Shown here: positions 44,487 through 55,387 of the stretch, piece after piece | How positions within the stretch are numbered: position 1 is the stretch's first letter | How the letters are laid out: every line of letters begins with the position of its first letter | DNA from: Ferriphaselus amnicola | GTDB lineage: Bacteria; Pseudomonadota; Gammaproteobacteria; Burkholderiales; Gallionellaceae | DNA: 64,000 nt | Assembly (NCBI RefSeq): GCF_000974685.2 | Contig: NZ_AP018738.1 | Coordinates: 434,001-498,000 of the forward strand | Direction: 5' to 3' | Notes under the pieces: generated by a model | The model's input: only the letters and a program-made list of their open reading frames with translations | Told to the model about the DNA's origin: nothing | Database searches by the model: none | Position numbers and translations under genes: made by a program

Positions 44487-46180
44487 CACACGCCTCGTTC
44501 GGTGAGATCGACCACGCGCATCACCTCTTCGAGTGAGGTGATGCCTGCCAAAACTTGCTGGCGGGCATCCTGTGCCAGTGGGCGAAAGCCATGCTCTTGC
44601 GCTAGACGCTTGATAGTGCGCGGGCTGGCGCGCTGTGCGATCAGCTCATCCAATTCCCCATCCAGCTTGAGCAATTCCATCAACGCTCGCCGCCCTGAAT
44701 AGCCTTGTTGCTGGCAATGCTCGCATCCTGTCGGACGAAACACGATGGCCTGTTGCTCGGCGGGCAAACCCAGCAAGCGATTTTCTTCAGCATTGGGCGA
44801 GTACGGCTGTTTGCAATGCGGGCACAGCACTCGCACCAGCCGCTGGGCGAGGATGCCGATCAGATTCCCCGTTAGGATGTCGGGCAGGATGCCTAGGTCG
44901 AGCAAGCGCGGAAGTGCACCGATGGCGGAGTTGGAGTGCAGGGTTGCATACACCTGATGGCCGGTCATGGCGGCGCGGAAGGCCATCTCGGCGGTGGCGT
45001 GGTCGCGGATCTCACCGACCAAGATGATGTCAGGGTCTTGCCGCATGATCGAGCGGATGCCATTGGCAAAATCCAGTTTGGCGGTCTCGTTCAGCGAGGT
45101 CTGGCGTATCTGCGCGATGGGGTATTCCACCGGGTCTTCCAGCGTCATGATGTTGAGTGACGCACGATTGATGTGGCTGAGGATGGAGTACAGCGTGGTG
45201 GTCTTGCCGCTGCCGGTAGGGCCGGTGACCAGCACGATACCTTCCGGCTTGGCGATGATCTGCTGCAAGGTAGTCAGCGCGGCGACATTTAGGTCGAGCT
45301 GATCCAGTGGCACGATGCCTTTTTGCCGGTCGAGGATGCGCAGCACCAGATTCTCGCCGTGCAGGGTGGGGTGAGTGGCTGCGCGGAAGTCGATGGCGCG
45401 GCCAGATAAATTCAGTGAGAAATGCCCATCCTGCGGCGCGCGCGTTTCGGCGATGTTCATGCCACTCATCACTTTCAGTCGCACCAGCATGGTCGGCCAA
45501 AAACTGCGGTGGACGTTGTGCATCTGGCGCAGCACGCCATCCAGCCGGTAACGGATGCGCAGAAAACTGCTTTCCGGCTCGAAATGGATATCGGAAGCTC
45601 CTTGTTGTACCGCCTCGTTGAGCATCGCATCGATCAGCTTCACGAGCGGTTGGGCGGAGTCGTGACTGACTGCGACCGATGTCTGAGTCGCCGAGGTCTC
45701 CGGCTCGATCTCATGTAGCAGGCCGTCGATGGAATGTGTTGCGCCGTAATGCTGTGCGATGGCGCGCTGAAGGTCGGACGGGCTGGCGATGCGCGTGCTG
45801 AGACGGAATTCGTTATGTAGATAGGCGCGCAACTGGTCGAGCGCCACGACATCATTGGGGTCGCTCACTGCCAGCGATAGATGCTTGCTGTCCAGATTCA
45901 CGGCCAGTGGCAGTAGGTGATGGCGTACCGCCAGTTCGCGTGGGATCAGTCGTAGTGCCGCCGGAGAGATCACGATGCAAGTGAGATCGACGCTTTCCTG
46001 CCCCAGTTTTTCTGCCAGCACGTCACGCAGGATACTTTCCGAAACGAAGCCGAGCTGTACGAGCAGACTGCCTAGCAATTGGTGGTGTTTGCCTTGCTCC
46101 TGCATGGCGATGTGCAACTGGTCGTCGCTGATGTGACCGAGTTGCCGTAGTAAATGCCCTAGTGGCTCAGTGGGAGTCAT
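44486..46180 (-). CDS. Assembly ATPase of the second system (GspE family)
   Basis: The protein has 564 residues. The N-terminal T2SSE-N/MshEN-like region (LGHLLRQLGHISDDQLHIAM ... LLGSLLVQLGFVSESIL) covers about 1-150. Walker A GPTGSGKTTTLY lies at about 323 and Walker B ILVGEIRDHATA at about 385. The zinc motif CPHC...CEHC lies at about 447-483. A complete, probably active ATPase. It overlaps the TPR gene by 14 bases. Confidence 0.92.
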   Translation of the reverse strand: MTPTEPLGHLLRQLGHISDDQLHIAMQEQGKHHQLLGSLLVQLGFVSESILRDVLAEKLGQESVDLTCIVISPAALRLIPRELAVRHHLLPLAVNLDSKHLSLAVSDPNDVVALDQLRAYLHNEFRLSTRIASPSDLQRAIAQHYGATHSIDGLLHEIEPETSATQTSVAVSHDSAQPLVKLIDAMLNEAVQQGASDIHFEPESSFLRIRYRLDGVLRQMHNVHRSFWPTMLVRLKVMSGMNIAETRAPQDGHFSLNLSGRAIDFRAATHPTLHGENLVLRILDRQKGIVPLDQLDLNVAALTTLQQIIAKPEGIVLVTGPTGSGKTTTLYSILSHINRASLNIMTLEDPVEYPIAQIRQTSLNETAKLDFANGIRSIMRQDPDIILVGEIRDHATAEMAFRAAMTGHQVYATLHSNSAIGALPRLLDLGILPDILTGNLIGILAQRLVRVLCPHCKQPYSPNAEENRLLGLPAEQQAIVFRPTGCEHCQQQGYSGRRALMELLKLDGELDELIAQRASPRTIKRLAQEHGFRPLAQDARQQVLAGITSLEEVMRVVDLTERGV

Positions 46181-46856
46181 GGCGTTCAGGATTCAGTTGC
46201 TGGAGTCGCAGCGTGATGGCCCCGTGGTTGAAGGTGTTGCCCGACTTATCCAATTGCAAGGCGCGCAGGTAATTCTCTGTCGCCGCACGCGGCTGATTCA
46301 GATGGTCGAGGCAAATGGCGAGATCGAGCAAAGGTGCGGCTTCGTCGGGGGCGAGGCGATGGGCGTGCTTGAAGGCATCTCGCGCCTCACTCCAGCGCGA
46401 CTGTTCGCCGTACAGCTTACCTAAGGCGAAATACAGTGCGGCACTATCGGGGTGTTGCTCCAGTAGTAGCTTGAGCGGACTTTCCGCAGACTCATCGTTG
46501 CCTATTAGCGTCAATCCTGAGTGAGCGATGGGATCGCGTGGATCTAGCGCCAATGTGCGTCCGAAATAGTTGCTGGCGAGGCGATCATCATTCTGCTGTA
46601 GGGCGATGGCGGCGAGGCCGAGCAGAGCGTCACGGTTGCGAGGCTCAGTGTGTAGTACATCAAGGTATTGTCGTTGGGCACTGGCTAAATCACCTTGGTG
46701 CCAAGTTTGCCAAGCGCTGGATAGTCGAGTGTGCAGCACTAGGCTGCTGGGGCGGCGCTCGATGTGGATCGAGGCTCTTTCGCTAGCAGCGATTGGCGTT
46801 GGCGTCATTGCGAGCGCGCATATCCCGATCGAGAGTAGTTTGGCTAGGTGTCTCAT
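46167..46856 (-). CDS. Tetratricopeptide-repeat periplasmic protein
   Basis: The protein has 229 residues with a signal peptide (MRHLAKLLSIGICALAMTPTPIAAS). At least four TPR units follow (DLASAQRQYLDVLHTEPRNRDA; LASNYFGRTLALDPRDPIA; ALYFALGKLYGEQSRWSEA; AATENYLRALQLDKSG). It takes the place MshN has in the MSHA operon, but without the MshN-type N-terminus; a secretin-assembly role is inferred. Start overlaps the secretin stop (ATGA). Confidence 0.82.
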   Translation of the reverse strand: MRHLAKLLSIGICALAMTPTPIAASERASIHIERRPSSLVLHTRLSSAWQTWHQGDLASAQRQYLDVLHTEPRNRDALLGLAAIALQQNDDRLASNYFGRTLALDPRDPIAHSGLTLIGNDESAESPLKLLLEQHPDSAALYFALGKLYGEQSRWSEARDAFKHAHRLAPDEAAPLLDLAICLDHLNQPRAATENYLRALQLDKSGNTFNHGAITLRLQQLNPERHDSH

Positions 46857-48658
46857 GGCCGTATCGGAGCGGATGGGGAGATGTCATGTTTGAAGAAATC
46901 AGCATCAGGGAGCGCTTGGCCAAAGGTGAGGTAGTCGCCGTTCAGGCTAGCATTGTGGATGACTAGGGGACGCAGGAATATCACTAGCTCGGTCTTTTCG
47001 CTGGTGTCGTTTTTGTGGGTAAAGAGATTTCCTAGCACGGGTAGCCGTGATAGCCCAGGTACAGCATCGGTCAGATTGTTGATTTGATCCTGCATCAAAC
47101 CACCCATGACGGCGATCTGCTGGCTGTCGATCTTGAGTACAGACTCCATCTCGCGTGTTTGGGTCTGTGGGATGCGACTGATGACGCCCATCCTAGCCAG
47201 ATCGGGATTGGGGTCGTTGACGAAGCCGATGACCCGTGAGATGGACGGCTTGAGGTTAAGTAGCACCGTATCGCTGTCGTCGATCTGTGGTGTCACGCTC
47301 ATGGTGAAGCCGATGGGCAGCGTATTCGGTGTGGTGGTGTAAGTCGTGATCGAGTTGGTCTGGTTGGTGGTCGTGTCAGCCTTGACGGTGAAATACACCA
47401 AATTGTCCACGACGCGCAGCATGGCGGTCTGGTTGTTCAGTACGCTCAGTTTTGGGCTGGATAGCACTTTCACGTTGCCGAAGGATTCCAGCAACGACAC
47501 TTGGGCACTCAGATTACCCAGCGGTGAAGTTGGATTGAGATAGTCTAAGATGAACAATCCGCTGTTGTTGGCAGTAGGCAGATTCTGCGTACCCATTTGC
47601 CGCAACTGGAAGCCGGTGCCATTGCGTTGCAGAATCGACCAGTTGATGCCTTGCTTGTATTGGTCACTGAGCCTCACCTCAACCACCGTTGCTTCGATCA
47701 GCACCTGCCGCCGCGCGCTATTCATCACTCGATCAACGAACTCCTGCACCTTCTCGTGCTGTTTGCGAGTGGCGCGCACGGTGAGCAAGCCGGTCTCGGC
47801 ATTGGCGATGACCGAGGCGGCCTCGCGGAAAGTGCTGCGCCGGGTGATTGTGGTGCCACCCTCCTGTAGCGAGGCGGGATTGGGGCTGGCTTCGATGCCA
47901 TTGGATTTGAGCGCAGCCTTCTTGCCAGAGGACTGCGCGTTGGGCGAGCCGGTTCCTGTGGTGCTGATGGAGCTTTTTTCTTCCACGACCGTTTCACTTG
48001 AACCTTCGGGCAGGATTTTGTCGGTCTCATGCAACAAATCCTTGATGTTCTGAGTCAAGGTTTCCCAGAAGCGGTTATGCGAGGTATTGCGGATCGTGAT
48101 CGACGAGTTGTTGTTCGGCAGCGAGGGAGTGCTGGTAGTTGCGGGAGCCGCACTAGCGCTGACTTGCGTGGCATTGGCAATGGCACTTTCAGCATCGCGC
48201 GACATGTTGACGTAGTCGATCTTGTAGTGGTGCAAATAAGGTGAGTCGGGCAGTACGAGCAGGCTGTTGCCGTGCAGCTCGTAGCGCATATCAACTTGGC
48301 GGGCGATGCGGTCGAGCAGCTGAGGCAAGGTCTGATCCAGCGCATTCATAGTGATGTTGCCCGTGATGCCAGGATAGATGTCGAGATTGATTTTGGCATC
48401 ACGCGCCAGAGCAAACAGGATTTCCTGTGCTGGAACTTGAGTGACCACCACGCTGTAGGTTTCCGGTTTGCGGCTGGGCTGAGGAGGAGGTAGCGGAAGT
48501 GAGCGAGTGGCCAGCGGCGGGATGTCGCTAGTCTCGACGATGTTGGTCTCGGATGCTGAGCGTTGCAAATGCTGCGTCGAAGGGGCGACTGCCAGTGTCG
48601 CGCACCCAGTTAGTCCCGCTAAGCTGAGAAAAATCAAGTATGGGTGGGTCGGTCTCAT
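46853..48658 (-). CDS. Secretin of the second pilus-like system
   Basis: The protein has 601 residues from ATG 48658, chosen for a near-perfect ribosome binding site (AGGAGG, 4 bases upstream) and the lipoprotein signal that then begins the protein (MRPTHPYLIFLSLAGLTGC). It has an STN/N0-like domain (about residues 70-135, VPAQEILFALARDAKINLDI), an N1-type region with a long Ser/Thr/Asn insert (about 165-280), and the secretin core ending GLSRLPVLGNLFTHKNDTSEKTELVIFLRPLVI. It is first in an operon of nine overlapping genes. Confidence 0.92.
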   Translation of the reverse strand: MRPTHPYLIFLSLAGLTGCATLAVAPSTQHLQRSASETNIVETSDIPPLATRSLPLPPPQPSRKPETYSVVVTQVPAQEILFALARDAKINLDIYPGITGNITMNALDQTLPQLLDRIARQVDMRYELHGNSLLVLPDSPYLHHYKIDYVNMSRDAESAIANATQVSASAAPATTSTPSLPNNNSSITIRNTSHNRFWETLTQNIKDLLHETDKILPEGSSETVVEEKSSISTTGTGSPNAQSSGKKAALKSNGIEASPNPASLQEGGTTITRRSTFREAASVIANAETGLLTVRATRKQHEKVQEFVDRVMNSARRQVLIEATVVEVRLSDQYKQGINWSILQRNGTGFQLRQMGTQNLPTANNSGLFILDYLNPTSPLGNLSAQVSLLESFGNVKVLSSPKLSVLNNQTAMLRVVDNLVYFTVKADTTTNQTNSITTYTTTPNTLPIGFTMSVTPQIDDSDTVLLNLKPSISRVIGFVNDPNPDLARMGVISRIPQTQTREMESVLKIDSQQIAVMGGLMQDQINNLTDAVPGLSRLPVLGNLFTHKNDTSEKTELVIFLRPLVIHNASLNGDYLTFGQALPDADFFKHDISPSAPIRP

Positions 48659-48763
48659 ATGCCCTCCTGAGTCACGCAGGCAGGGTACGCCAGCTATGGG
48701 TCGCATTCAATATGCTGAAATATATAGATAATGATCTCTTAGGCTTAGCCGTTAAGGCTAGGT

Positions 48764-48815
48764 TATCTTCGGGCTGGGCTAGCCGATCAGGTATTAGATA
48801 TAGACTATCTTCGGG
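48764..48815. promoter_or_regulatory. Pair of direct repeats upstream of the secretin operon
   Basis: TATCTTCGGG occurs at 48764-48773 and 48806-48815, 42 bp apart (four helical turns). The distal copy overlaps the last codons of the sigma-54 activator gene. The pair lies 100-160 bases before the secretin start, where an enhancer-binding protein would act. No clear -24/-12 promoter is visible, so this is suggestive only. Confidence 0.3.
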
Positions 48816-49830
48816 GTATGTCTAGCGCTGTCATTCGACTGCATAATGTGGAGCGAGGGATTCCGAGTAGGCGAGCAGCAGTGCTGATGTTGCCTTCGGT
48901 CTTAGCCAGAGCTGAGGCGATGTATTGCCGTGCGTGGCGGGTCATGACTTCATCAAAGCTGAGCATGGAGGCGGCTTGTTCGTGAAGTTGTGGCCAGAGG
49001 AGCTGGGCATTGGTGCGTAGCTGTGGTAACTCGGCTTTTAATTGTTCCGCACTCACGACTTTTCCTGAGTAGTTGGTGAGTAGTCGAATGACCAGACTGC
49101 GCAGCTCACGGATGTTGCCAGGGAACGGATAGCTGTCCCAGTATTGCAGCGCCAGCGTATCTAGTTCGAAAGGCGCTTGACCCGCTTGGGCTGCAAAGAG
49201 ATGTCGGAAATGATTGAGCAGTAACTGTTTGTCTGACCCCAGTTCACGCAAGGGCGGTATGCGAATGGAGAGGATGTTGAGACGATGAAAGAGGTCGGCG
49301 CGGAAGCGTCCGGAGGCTACTTCATGTTGCAGATCAAGGTTGCTGGCGGCCAGAATCCGAGCATGGCTATGTCGTAACGTGGTTTCGCCGATACGGCGGA
49401 ATTCGCCATTTTCCAGAACCCGCAGCAATTTGGCTTGAAGCTCCAGCGGGAGTTCGGTGATTTCATCCAGAAATAATGTGCCGCTCCCTGCTTTCTCAAA
49501 CAAGCCGCAGCGATCATGCTGTGCGCCAGTGAACGCGCCGCGAGTATGTCCAAATAGTGTAGCTTCGAGTAGGGACGCGGGAATGGCAGCGCAATTGACC
49601 GGATAAAAAGTGCTGCCATCGTGCTCTGCGTGATGAAGTGCGGTAGCGACCAATTCTTTGCCACTGCCCGTTTCGCCCTCGATCAACACGGTGTGGTGGC
49701 TATGGGCGTAGCATCTGATTTGCTGGCGCAGTGATTGGATAGCTAGGCTTTGGCCGACGATGCCAAATTCGGCATCGGCTTCTGTGGTGCCCATAGAGTT
49801 GAGGGCGGAGCTGGAGGTGTGCTTGGTCAT
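48805..49830 (-). CDS. Sigma-54-dependent transcriptional activator
   Basis: The protein has 341 residues. The AAA+ domain (about residues 22-245) has Walker A GETGSGKE, the sigma-54 contact loop GAFTGA intact (in [12 protein letters not shown]), Walker B GTLFLDEI and the arginine-finger region [11 protein letters not shown] Fis-type helix-turn-helix ends the protein ([20 protein letters not shown]). There is no receiver, GAF or PAS domain at the N-terminus, only about 20 residues, so activity must be controlled by amount or a partner. It lies directly upstream of, and in line with, the second pilus-like operon, which it probably controls. Confidence 0.9.
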   Translation of the reverse strand: MTKHTSSSALNSMGTTEADAEFGIVGQSLAIQSLRQQIRCYAHSHHTVLIEGETGSGKELVATALHHAEHDGSTFYPVNCAAIPASLLEATLFGHTRGAFTGAQHDRCGLFEKAGSGTLFLDEITELPLELQAKLLRVLENGEFRRIGETTLRHSHARILAASNLDLQHEVASGRFRADLFHRLNILSIRIPPLRELGSDKQLLLNHFRHLFAAQAGQAPFELDTLALQYWDSYPFPGNIRELRSLVIRLLTNYSGKVVSAEQLKAELPQLRTNAQLLWPQLHEQAASMLSFDEVMTRHARQYIASALAKTEGNISTAARLLGIPRSTLCSRMTALDIPRR

Positions 49831-49964
49831 GGCGACTCGTGCGTCAGTTAAGCCAAAGAATAGAACGCAGAATCAATGGATTCAATATGTCGATAGAACT
49901 AGCCGGACGTGCCAGAGCTGCTTGTCGGCTAGGCCTGTCGATGTTTGCCGGACAGGAAGTTCGC

Positions 49965-49994
49965 TTGTGGTGTATCGCCCCCGTAGTTTAGAAT
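49965..49994 (+). promoter_or_regulatory. Predicted sigma-70 promoter of the mla operon
   Basis: TTGTGG (49965-49970) and TAGAAT (49989-49994) are separated by 18 bases, about 30 bases before the GTG start of mlaF. Both boxes deviate modestly from consensus. Confidence 0.5.
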
Positions 49995-50024
49995 CAGCGC
50001 CCCTTCACCTTAAGGTGCCGTTAC

Positions 50025-50828
50025 GTGCCCTCACAACCGTTGGTCGAAATTTGCGACCTTAACTTCGCCTACGACAATCGTGCCATTCTGAAAGGCATCA
50101 ACATGTCCTTTCCTAAGGGCAAGCTGATCGCCATCATGGGCTTGAGCGGTTGCGGTAAGACGACGTTGCTGCGTCACATCGGTGGCGTGCTGAAGCCCAC
50201 CAAGGGGCACGTCAAAGTGGATGGTAAGATCATTCACGAGCTGGATCAGGAAGGGCTGTATGCGATGCGGCGCAAGATGGGCATGCTATTTCAGTTCGGC
50301 GCGCTGTTCACCGATATGTCGGTGTTCGACAACGTAGCGTTCCAGATGCGTGAACACACTGATCTGCCGGAAGACATCATCCACGATCTGGTGCTGATGA
50401 AGCTGCACGCCGTTGGGTTGCGCGGTACACACAAGCTGATGCCGGCGGAGCTTTCTGGCGGGATGGCGCGGCGCGTGGCACTGGCGCGCACCGTGGCGCT
50501 TGATCCTATGCTCATCATGTATGACGAGCCGTTTGCCGGGCTGGACCCGATTTCGTTGTCGGTGGTGGGGAATCTGATCCGCCAGCTGAATGATGCGTTG
50601 GGCGCGACCTCGATCGTGGTGACTCACGATATTCAGGAGTCACTGAAGATCGTCGATTACGTCTATTTTATTTCGGATGGTGCGATCATTGCCGAAGGCA
50701 CGGCAGATGAGATTCGTGCCTCCGAGGTGCCCTTTGTGCGCCAGTTTGTTCACGGCGAGACCGATGGGCCGATTCCGTTCCATTACCCGGGCGGGGACTA
50801 TTCCCAAGACCTGAATCTCAGAGCCTGA
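50025..50828 (+). CDS. mlaF: Phospholipid transport ATP-binding protein MlaF
   Basis: The protein has 267 residues from GTG 50025. Walker A GLSGCGKTT, signature LSGGMARRVALAR and Walker B LIMYDEPFAGLD are intact. It drives the MlaFEDB complex that moves phospholipid between inner and outer membranes. First of five mla genes with gaps of 1-9 bases or small overlaps. Confidence 0.95.
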   Translation: MPSQPLVEICDLNFAYDNRAILKGINMSFPKGKLIAIMGLSGCGKTTLLRHIGGVLKPTKGHVKVDGKIIHELDQEGLYAMRRKMGMLFQFGALFTDMSVFDNVAFQMREHTDLPEDIIHDLVLMKLHAVGLRGTHKLMPAELSGGMARRVALARTVALDPMLIMYDEPFAGLDPISLSVVGNLIRQLNDALGATSIVVTHDIQESLKIVDYVYFISDGAIIAEGTADEIRASEVPFVRQFVHGETDGPIPFHYPGGDYSQDLNLRA

Positions 50829-50829
50829 T

Positions 50830-51618
50830 ATGTCCATTCCCTCAAGTTTAAGAACCATCGGGCATCGCACCATCAACGCGGTCTGGCGCATTGGCTTCGC
50901 GACACGTTTCTTTGCGATGACGCTGTTCTACTCGGGCACCAGCTTCCGTCGCTTCCATCTGACCATCAAGGAGATGTTTTTCTCTGGCGTGATGTCGCTC
51001 ATCATTATTCTGGTGGCGGGCATGTTCGTCGGCATGGTGTTGGGCTTGCAAGGTTATGAAACACTGAAACGCTATGGTTCGGAGTCGGCACTGGGGTCGC
51101 TGGTGGCCTTGTCACTGGTGCGGGAACTTGGGCCGGTGCTGGCCGCACTGCTGTTTGCCAGCCGCGCTGGCTCAGCGATGACCGCTGAGATCGGCTTGAT
51201 GAAAGCCACAGAGCAGATCGCTGCGATGGAACTGATGGCGGTGAACCCCATCGCCCGCGTGGTTGCGCCGCGCTTTTGGGCGGGCGTGTTCTCGATGCCC
51301 TTGCTTGCGGCACTGTTTTCAGCGATGGGCGTGCTGGGTGGCTATGTGGTCGGCGTTGTGCTGATCGGCGTGGATGAAGGTTCGTTCTGGTCGCAGATGC
51401 AGGGCGCGGTGGACTTCCGTCATGACGTGATGAACGGTGTCATCAAGAGTTTCGTGTTCGGCTTGGCAGTGACGGCAATCTCCCTATTCGAGGGTTACGA
51501 TGCGCCGCCCACGGCAGAAGGTGTTTCTGGCGCGACGACCCGCACCGTCGTGGAATCGTCACTGGCGATTCTGATTCTGGATTTTATTTTGACCGCACTA
51601 ATGTTTGGGAGTAATTGA
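50830..51618 (+). CDS. mlaE: Phospholipid transport permease MlaE
   Basis: This 262-residue inner-membrane permease of the YrbE/MlaE type has about five to six hydrophobic segments. Motifs include GMVLGLQGYETLKRYG, LVRELGPVLAALLFASRAGSAMTAEIG, and EQIAAMELMAVNPIARVVAPRFWAG. It forms the membrane channel with MlaF and MlaD. Starts one base after mlaF. Confidence 0.95.
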   Translation: MSIPSSLRTIGHRTINAVWRIGFATRFFAMTLFYSGTSFRRFHLTIKEMFFSGVMSLIIILVAGMFVGMVLGLQGYETLKRYGSESALGSLVALSLVRELGPVLAALLFASRAGSAMTAEIGLMKATEQIAAMELMAVNPIARVVAPRFWAGVFSMPLLAALFSAMGVLGGYVVGVVLIGVDEGSFWSQMQGAVDFRHDVMNGVIKSFVFGLAVTAISLFEGYDAPPTAEGVSGATTRTVVESSLAILILDFILTALMFGSN

Positions 51619-51619
51619 G

Positions 51620-52087
51620 ATGGAGCGCACTACTTTAGACCTTTGGGTTGGCGCATTCGTTGTGGCTGGTATCGGCGCACTGGTGGTGTTGGCCTTGAAG
51701 GTTGGGAACCTAAGCACGTACAACGTGTCCGAGTCCTACCAATTGCAAGCCTACTTCACCAACATCGGGGGATTAAAACCTAAAGCCTCGATCAAGAGCG
51801 CAGGCGTGTTGATTGGGCGGGTGACGGACATCCGGCTGGATCCCCAGCATGAGTATCAAGCGAAAGTGACGATGAGTCTGGATAAACGTTATCAATTTCC
51901 CAAGGACACCGTGCCTAAGATTCTGACCGCTGGCCTGCTTGGCGAACAGTACATTGGGTTTGAGCCGGGTGAAGATGAGAAAATGCTGGCGAATGGTGAT
52001 GAGGTACGTAGGACTCAATCCGCTGTGGTGCTGGAAGACCTGATTGGCAGGTTTTTATACAGCAAAGCAAGTAGTAGCTCTGAATAA
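51620..52087 (+). CDS. mlaD: Phospholipid-binding MCE protein MlaD
   Basis: The protein has 155 residues from ATG 51620, which has GGGAG eight bases upstream; the frame is open to 51605 but that overlaps mlaE. One N-terminal helix (WVGAFVVAGIGALVVLALKVG) is followed by a single MCE domain (about residues 38-115, YQLQAYFTNIGGLKPKASIKSAGVLIGRVTDI). It is somewhat shorter than E. coli MlaD. It forms the periplasmic hexameric ring on MlaE. Confidence 0.93.
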   Translation: MERTTLDLWVGAFVVAGIGALVVLALKVGNLSTYNVSESYQLQAYFTNIGGLKPKASIKSAGVLIGRVTDIRLDPQHEYQAKVTMSLDKRYQFPKDTVPKILTAGLLGEQYIGFEPGEDEKMLANGDEVRRTQSAVVLEDLIGRFLYSKASSSSE

Positions 52088-52096
52088 GGAAATTAT

Positions 52097-52735
52097 ATGA
52101 ACAAGATTGTGTCGATGTTGTTGGGTGTCTGGTTGGCGGGTGCGAGCGTATTGGCGCAGGCCGAAGAGTTGAAAGCGCCAGATGCGTTAATCCGCGATGT
52201 GGTCAATGAGGTGCTGGATGCAGTTGCCAAGGACAAGGCGCTGCACGATGGCGATCAGCAGAAAGTACAGGCTTTGGTCGAGGCCAAGATACTGCCGCAA
52301 TTCGATTTCACCCGTTTGACGCAAAAGACCGTCGGCGGCAAGAATTGGCGTGCTGCCACACCGGAGCAGCGCACTGCTCTGACTAGCGAGTACCGCAACT
52401 TCTTGGTACGTTTCTATACCAAAGCCTTCACTTCCTATAAGGAACAGAAGGTGGAAGTGAAGCCACTCAAACAAGCACCTGTCGATGATGAGGTCACGGT
52501 CAAGAGCGTCATTACCAAGGCTGGTGCTCAGCCAGTTCAGGTGGATTACGATCTGTACAAGACTGCTACCGGATGGAAGGTATATGACGTATCTATTCAA
52601 GAGATCAGCTTGGTCGGCACCTATAAGAAGCAGTTCGCCGAAAAGATCGATCAATCCAGCATTGATGGTTTGATTCAGTGGTTGAAAGATAACAATCAGA
52701 CCGCCGCTACAGCTAAGAAGGCAGTTGAGAAATGA
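52097..52735 (+). CDS. mlaC: Periplasmic phospholipid carrier MlaC
   Basis: The protein has 212 residues. A signal peptide (MNKIVSMLLGVWLAGASVLAQA) is followed by the Tol-Tol-ABC/MlaC domain (KILPQFDFTRLTQKTVGGKNWRAATPEQRTALTSEY). It ferries phospholipid between MlaFEDB and an outer-membrane MlaA, which is not in this window. It overlaps mlaB by four bases. Confidence 0.94.
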   Translation: MNKIVSMLLGVWLAGASVLAQAEELKAPDALIRDVVNEVLDAVAKDKALHDGDQQKVQALVEAKILPQFDFTRLTQKTVGGKNWRAATPEQRTALTSEYRNFLVRFYTKAFTSYKEQKVEVKPLKQAPVDDEVTVKSVITKAGAQPVQVDYDLYKTATGWKVYDVSIQEISLVGTYKKQFAEKIDQSSIDGLIQWLKDNNQTAATAKKAVEK

Positions 52736-53010
52736 TTGAGCGGGAGGGCAATCTGCTCTATGTTTCCGGCGCATTGACCATGGAGACGGTTGCCGCCTTG
52801 CGCGACTTGGATGTGTCCGTTGACGAGACTTCAGCCTTGGTGATCGACTTGGCTAAGGTTGAAACGGTCGATTCCGCTGCTGTTGGCCTACTGCTCGCTT
52901 GGTTGCGCCAAGCGCAAGAGCGCGGCATGACCCTGAGCTACACGAATCTTCCTTCGAATCTGGTCAGTTTGGCGCAGATGTACGGCGTTGCTGAACTCCT
53001 ACCCGTCTGA
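52732..53010 (+). CDS. mlaB: STAS-domain protein MlaB
   Basis: This 92-residue cytoplasmic STAS domain (VIDLAKVETVDSAAVGLLLAWLRQAQ) has the conserved Asp-Ser region of the family. It stabilises the MlaF dimer. ATGA overlap with mlaC. Confidence 0.9.
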   Translation: MIEREGNLLYVSGALTMETVAALRDLDVSVDETSALVIDLAKVETVDSAAVGLLLAWLRQAQERGMTLSYTNLPSNLVSLAQMYGVAELLPV

Positions 53011-53012
53011 AC

Positions 53013-54564
<1,552 letters not shown>

Positions 54565-54734
54565 GGGTCTAGGCACACTACCGGATGCGCTTGCAGGGCT
54601 CGCGACAGGGTCCCGTCTACAGTTGCCGACTCAGGCGGACGATGCCTTTCCTCTGGTTAAGGGCGTGGGTGAGTTTCACGTCGCATTGTATTTAACGGTA
54701 GAATGCGCACCTTTGCAAAAACAAGCGAACCAGC

Positions 54735-55376
54735 ATGACTATCACCATCGCCCTATCCAAAGGCCGTATCTTTGAAGAGACTTTGCCGCTGTTGGCGGCA
54801 GCGGGCATTACACCGCTGGAAGACCCGGAGTCTTCGCGCAAGCTGATCTTGCCGACGAATCGTGACGATGTGCGCTTGATTATCGTGCGTGCGACGGATG
54901 TGCCGACCTATGTGCAATACGGCGCGGCGGACATCGGCGTGGCGGGCAAGGATGTGTTGAACGAGCATGGCGGGGAAGGGCTGTATCAGCCGCTCGACCT
55001 GAATATCGCCAAGTGTCGCATGATGGTGGCGGTGCGCAATGATTTTGATTACGCGTCCGCCGTGCAGCAAGGTGCGCGTTTGCGCGTGGCAACCAAGTAT
55101 GTGCGGGCGGCGCGTGAACACTTTGCGTCCAAGGGGGTGTACGTCGATCTGATCAAACTCTATGGTTCGATGGAGTTGGCGCCGCTGGTTGGGTTGTCTG
55201 ATGCCATCGTCGATCTGGTGAGTAGCGGCGGTACCTTGAAGGCCAATAATCTCAAGGCGGTAGAAGAGATCAGTCATGTCTCATCACGTCTGGTCGTGAA
55301 TCAGGCATCGCTCAAATTAAAGCGCAGTGCGATCCAGCCGATGCTGGATGCGTTCGCGCAAGCTGTGAACAAGTAA
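54735..55376 (+). CDS. hisG: ATP phosphoribosyltransferase, short form
   Basis: This 213-residue enzyme performs the first step of histidine synthesis. Motifs seen are [37 protein letters not shown] and [23 protein letters not shown]. The length marks it as the short form, which lacks the regulatory C-terminal domain and needs a HisZ partner; no hisZ is in this window. It follows murA by 170 bp and precedes hisD by 11. Confidence 0.95.
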   Translation: MTITIALSKGRIFEETLPLLAAAGITPLEDPESSRKLILPTNRDDVRLIIVRATDVPTYVQYGAADIGVAGKDVLNEHGGEGLYQPLDLNIAKCRMMVAVRNDFDYASAVQQGARLRVATKYVRAAREHFASKGVYVDLIKLYGSMELAPLVGLSDAIVDLVSSGGTLKANNLKAVEEISHVSSRLVVNQASLKLKRSAIQPMLDAFAQAVNK

Positions 55377-55387
55377 GAGGTCAGGCT

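Noticed and set aside
48659-48804. Possible sigma-54 (-24/-12) promoter before the secretin operon (CTGGCGTACCCTGCCTGC on the minus strand)
   Set aside because: The GG and GC pairs are not at the required spacing (10 or 14 instead of 12 positions), so I do not call a promoter.
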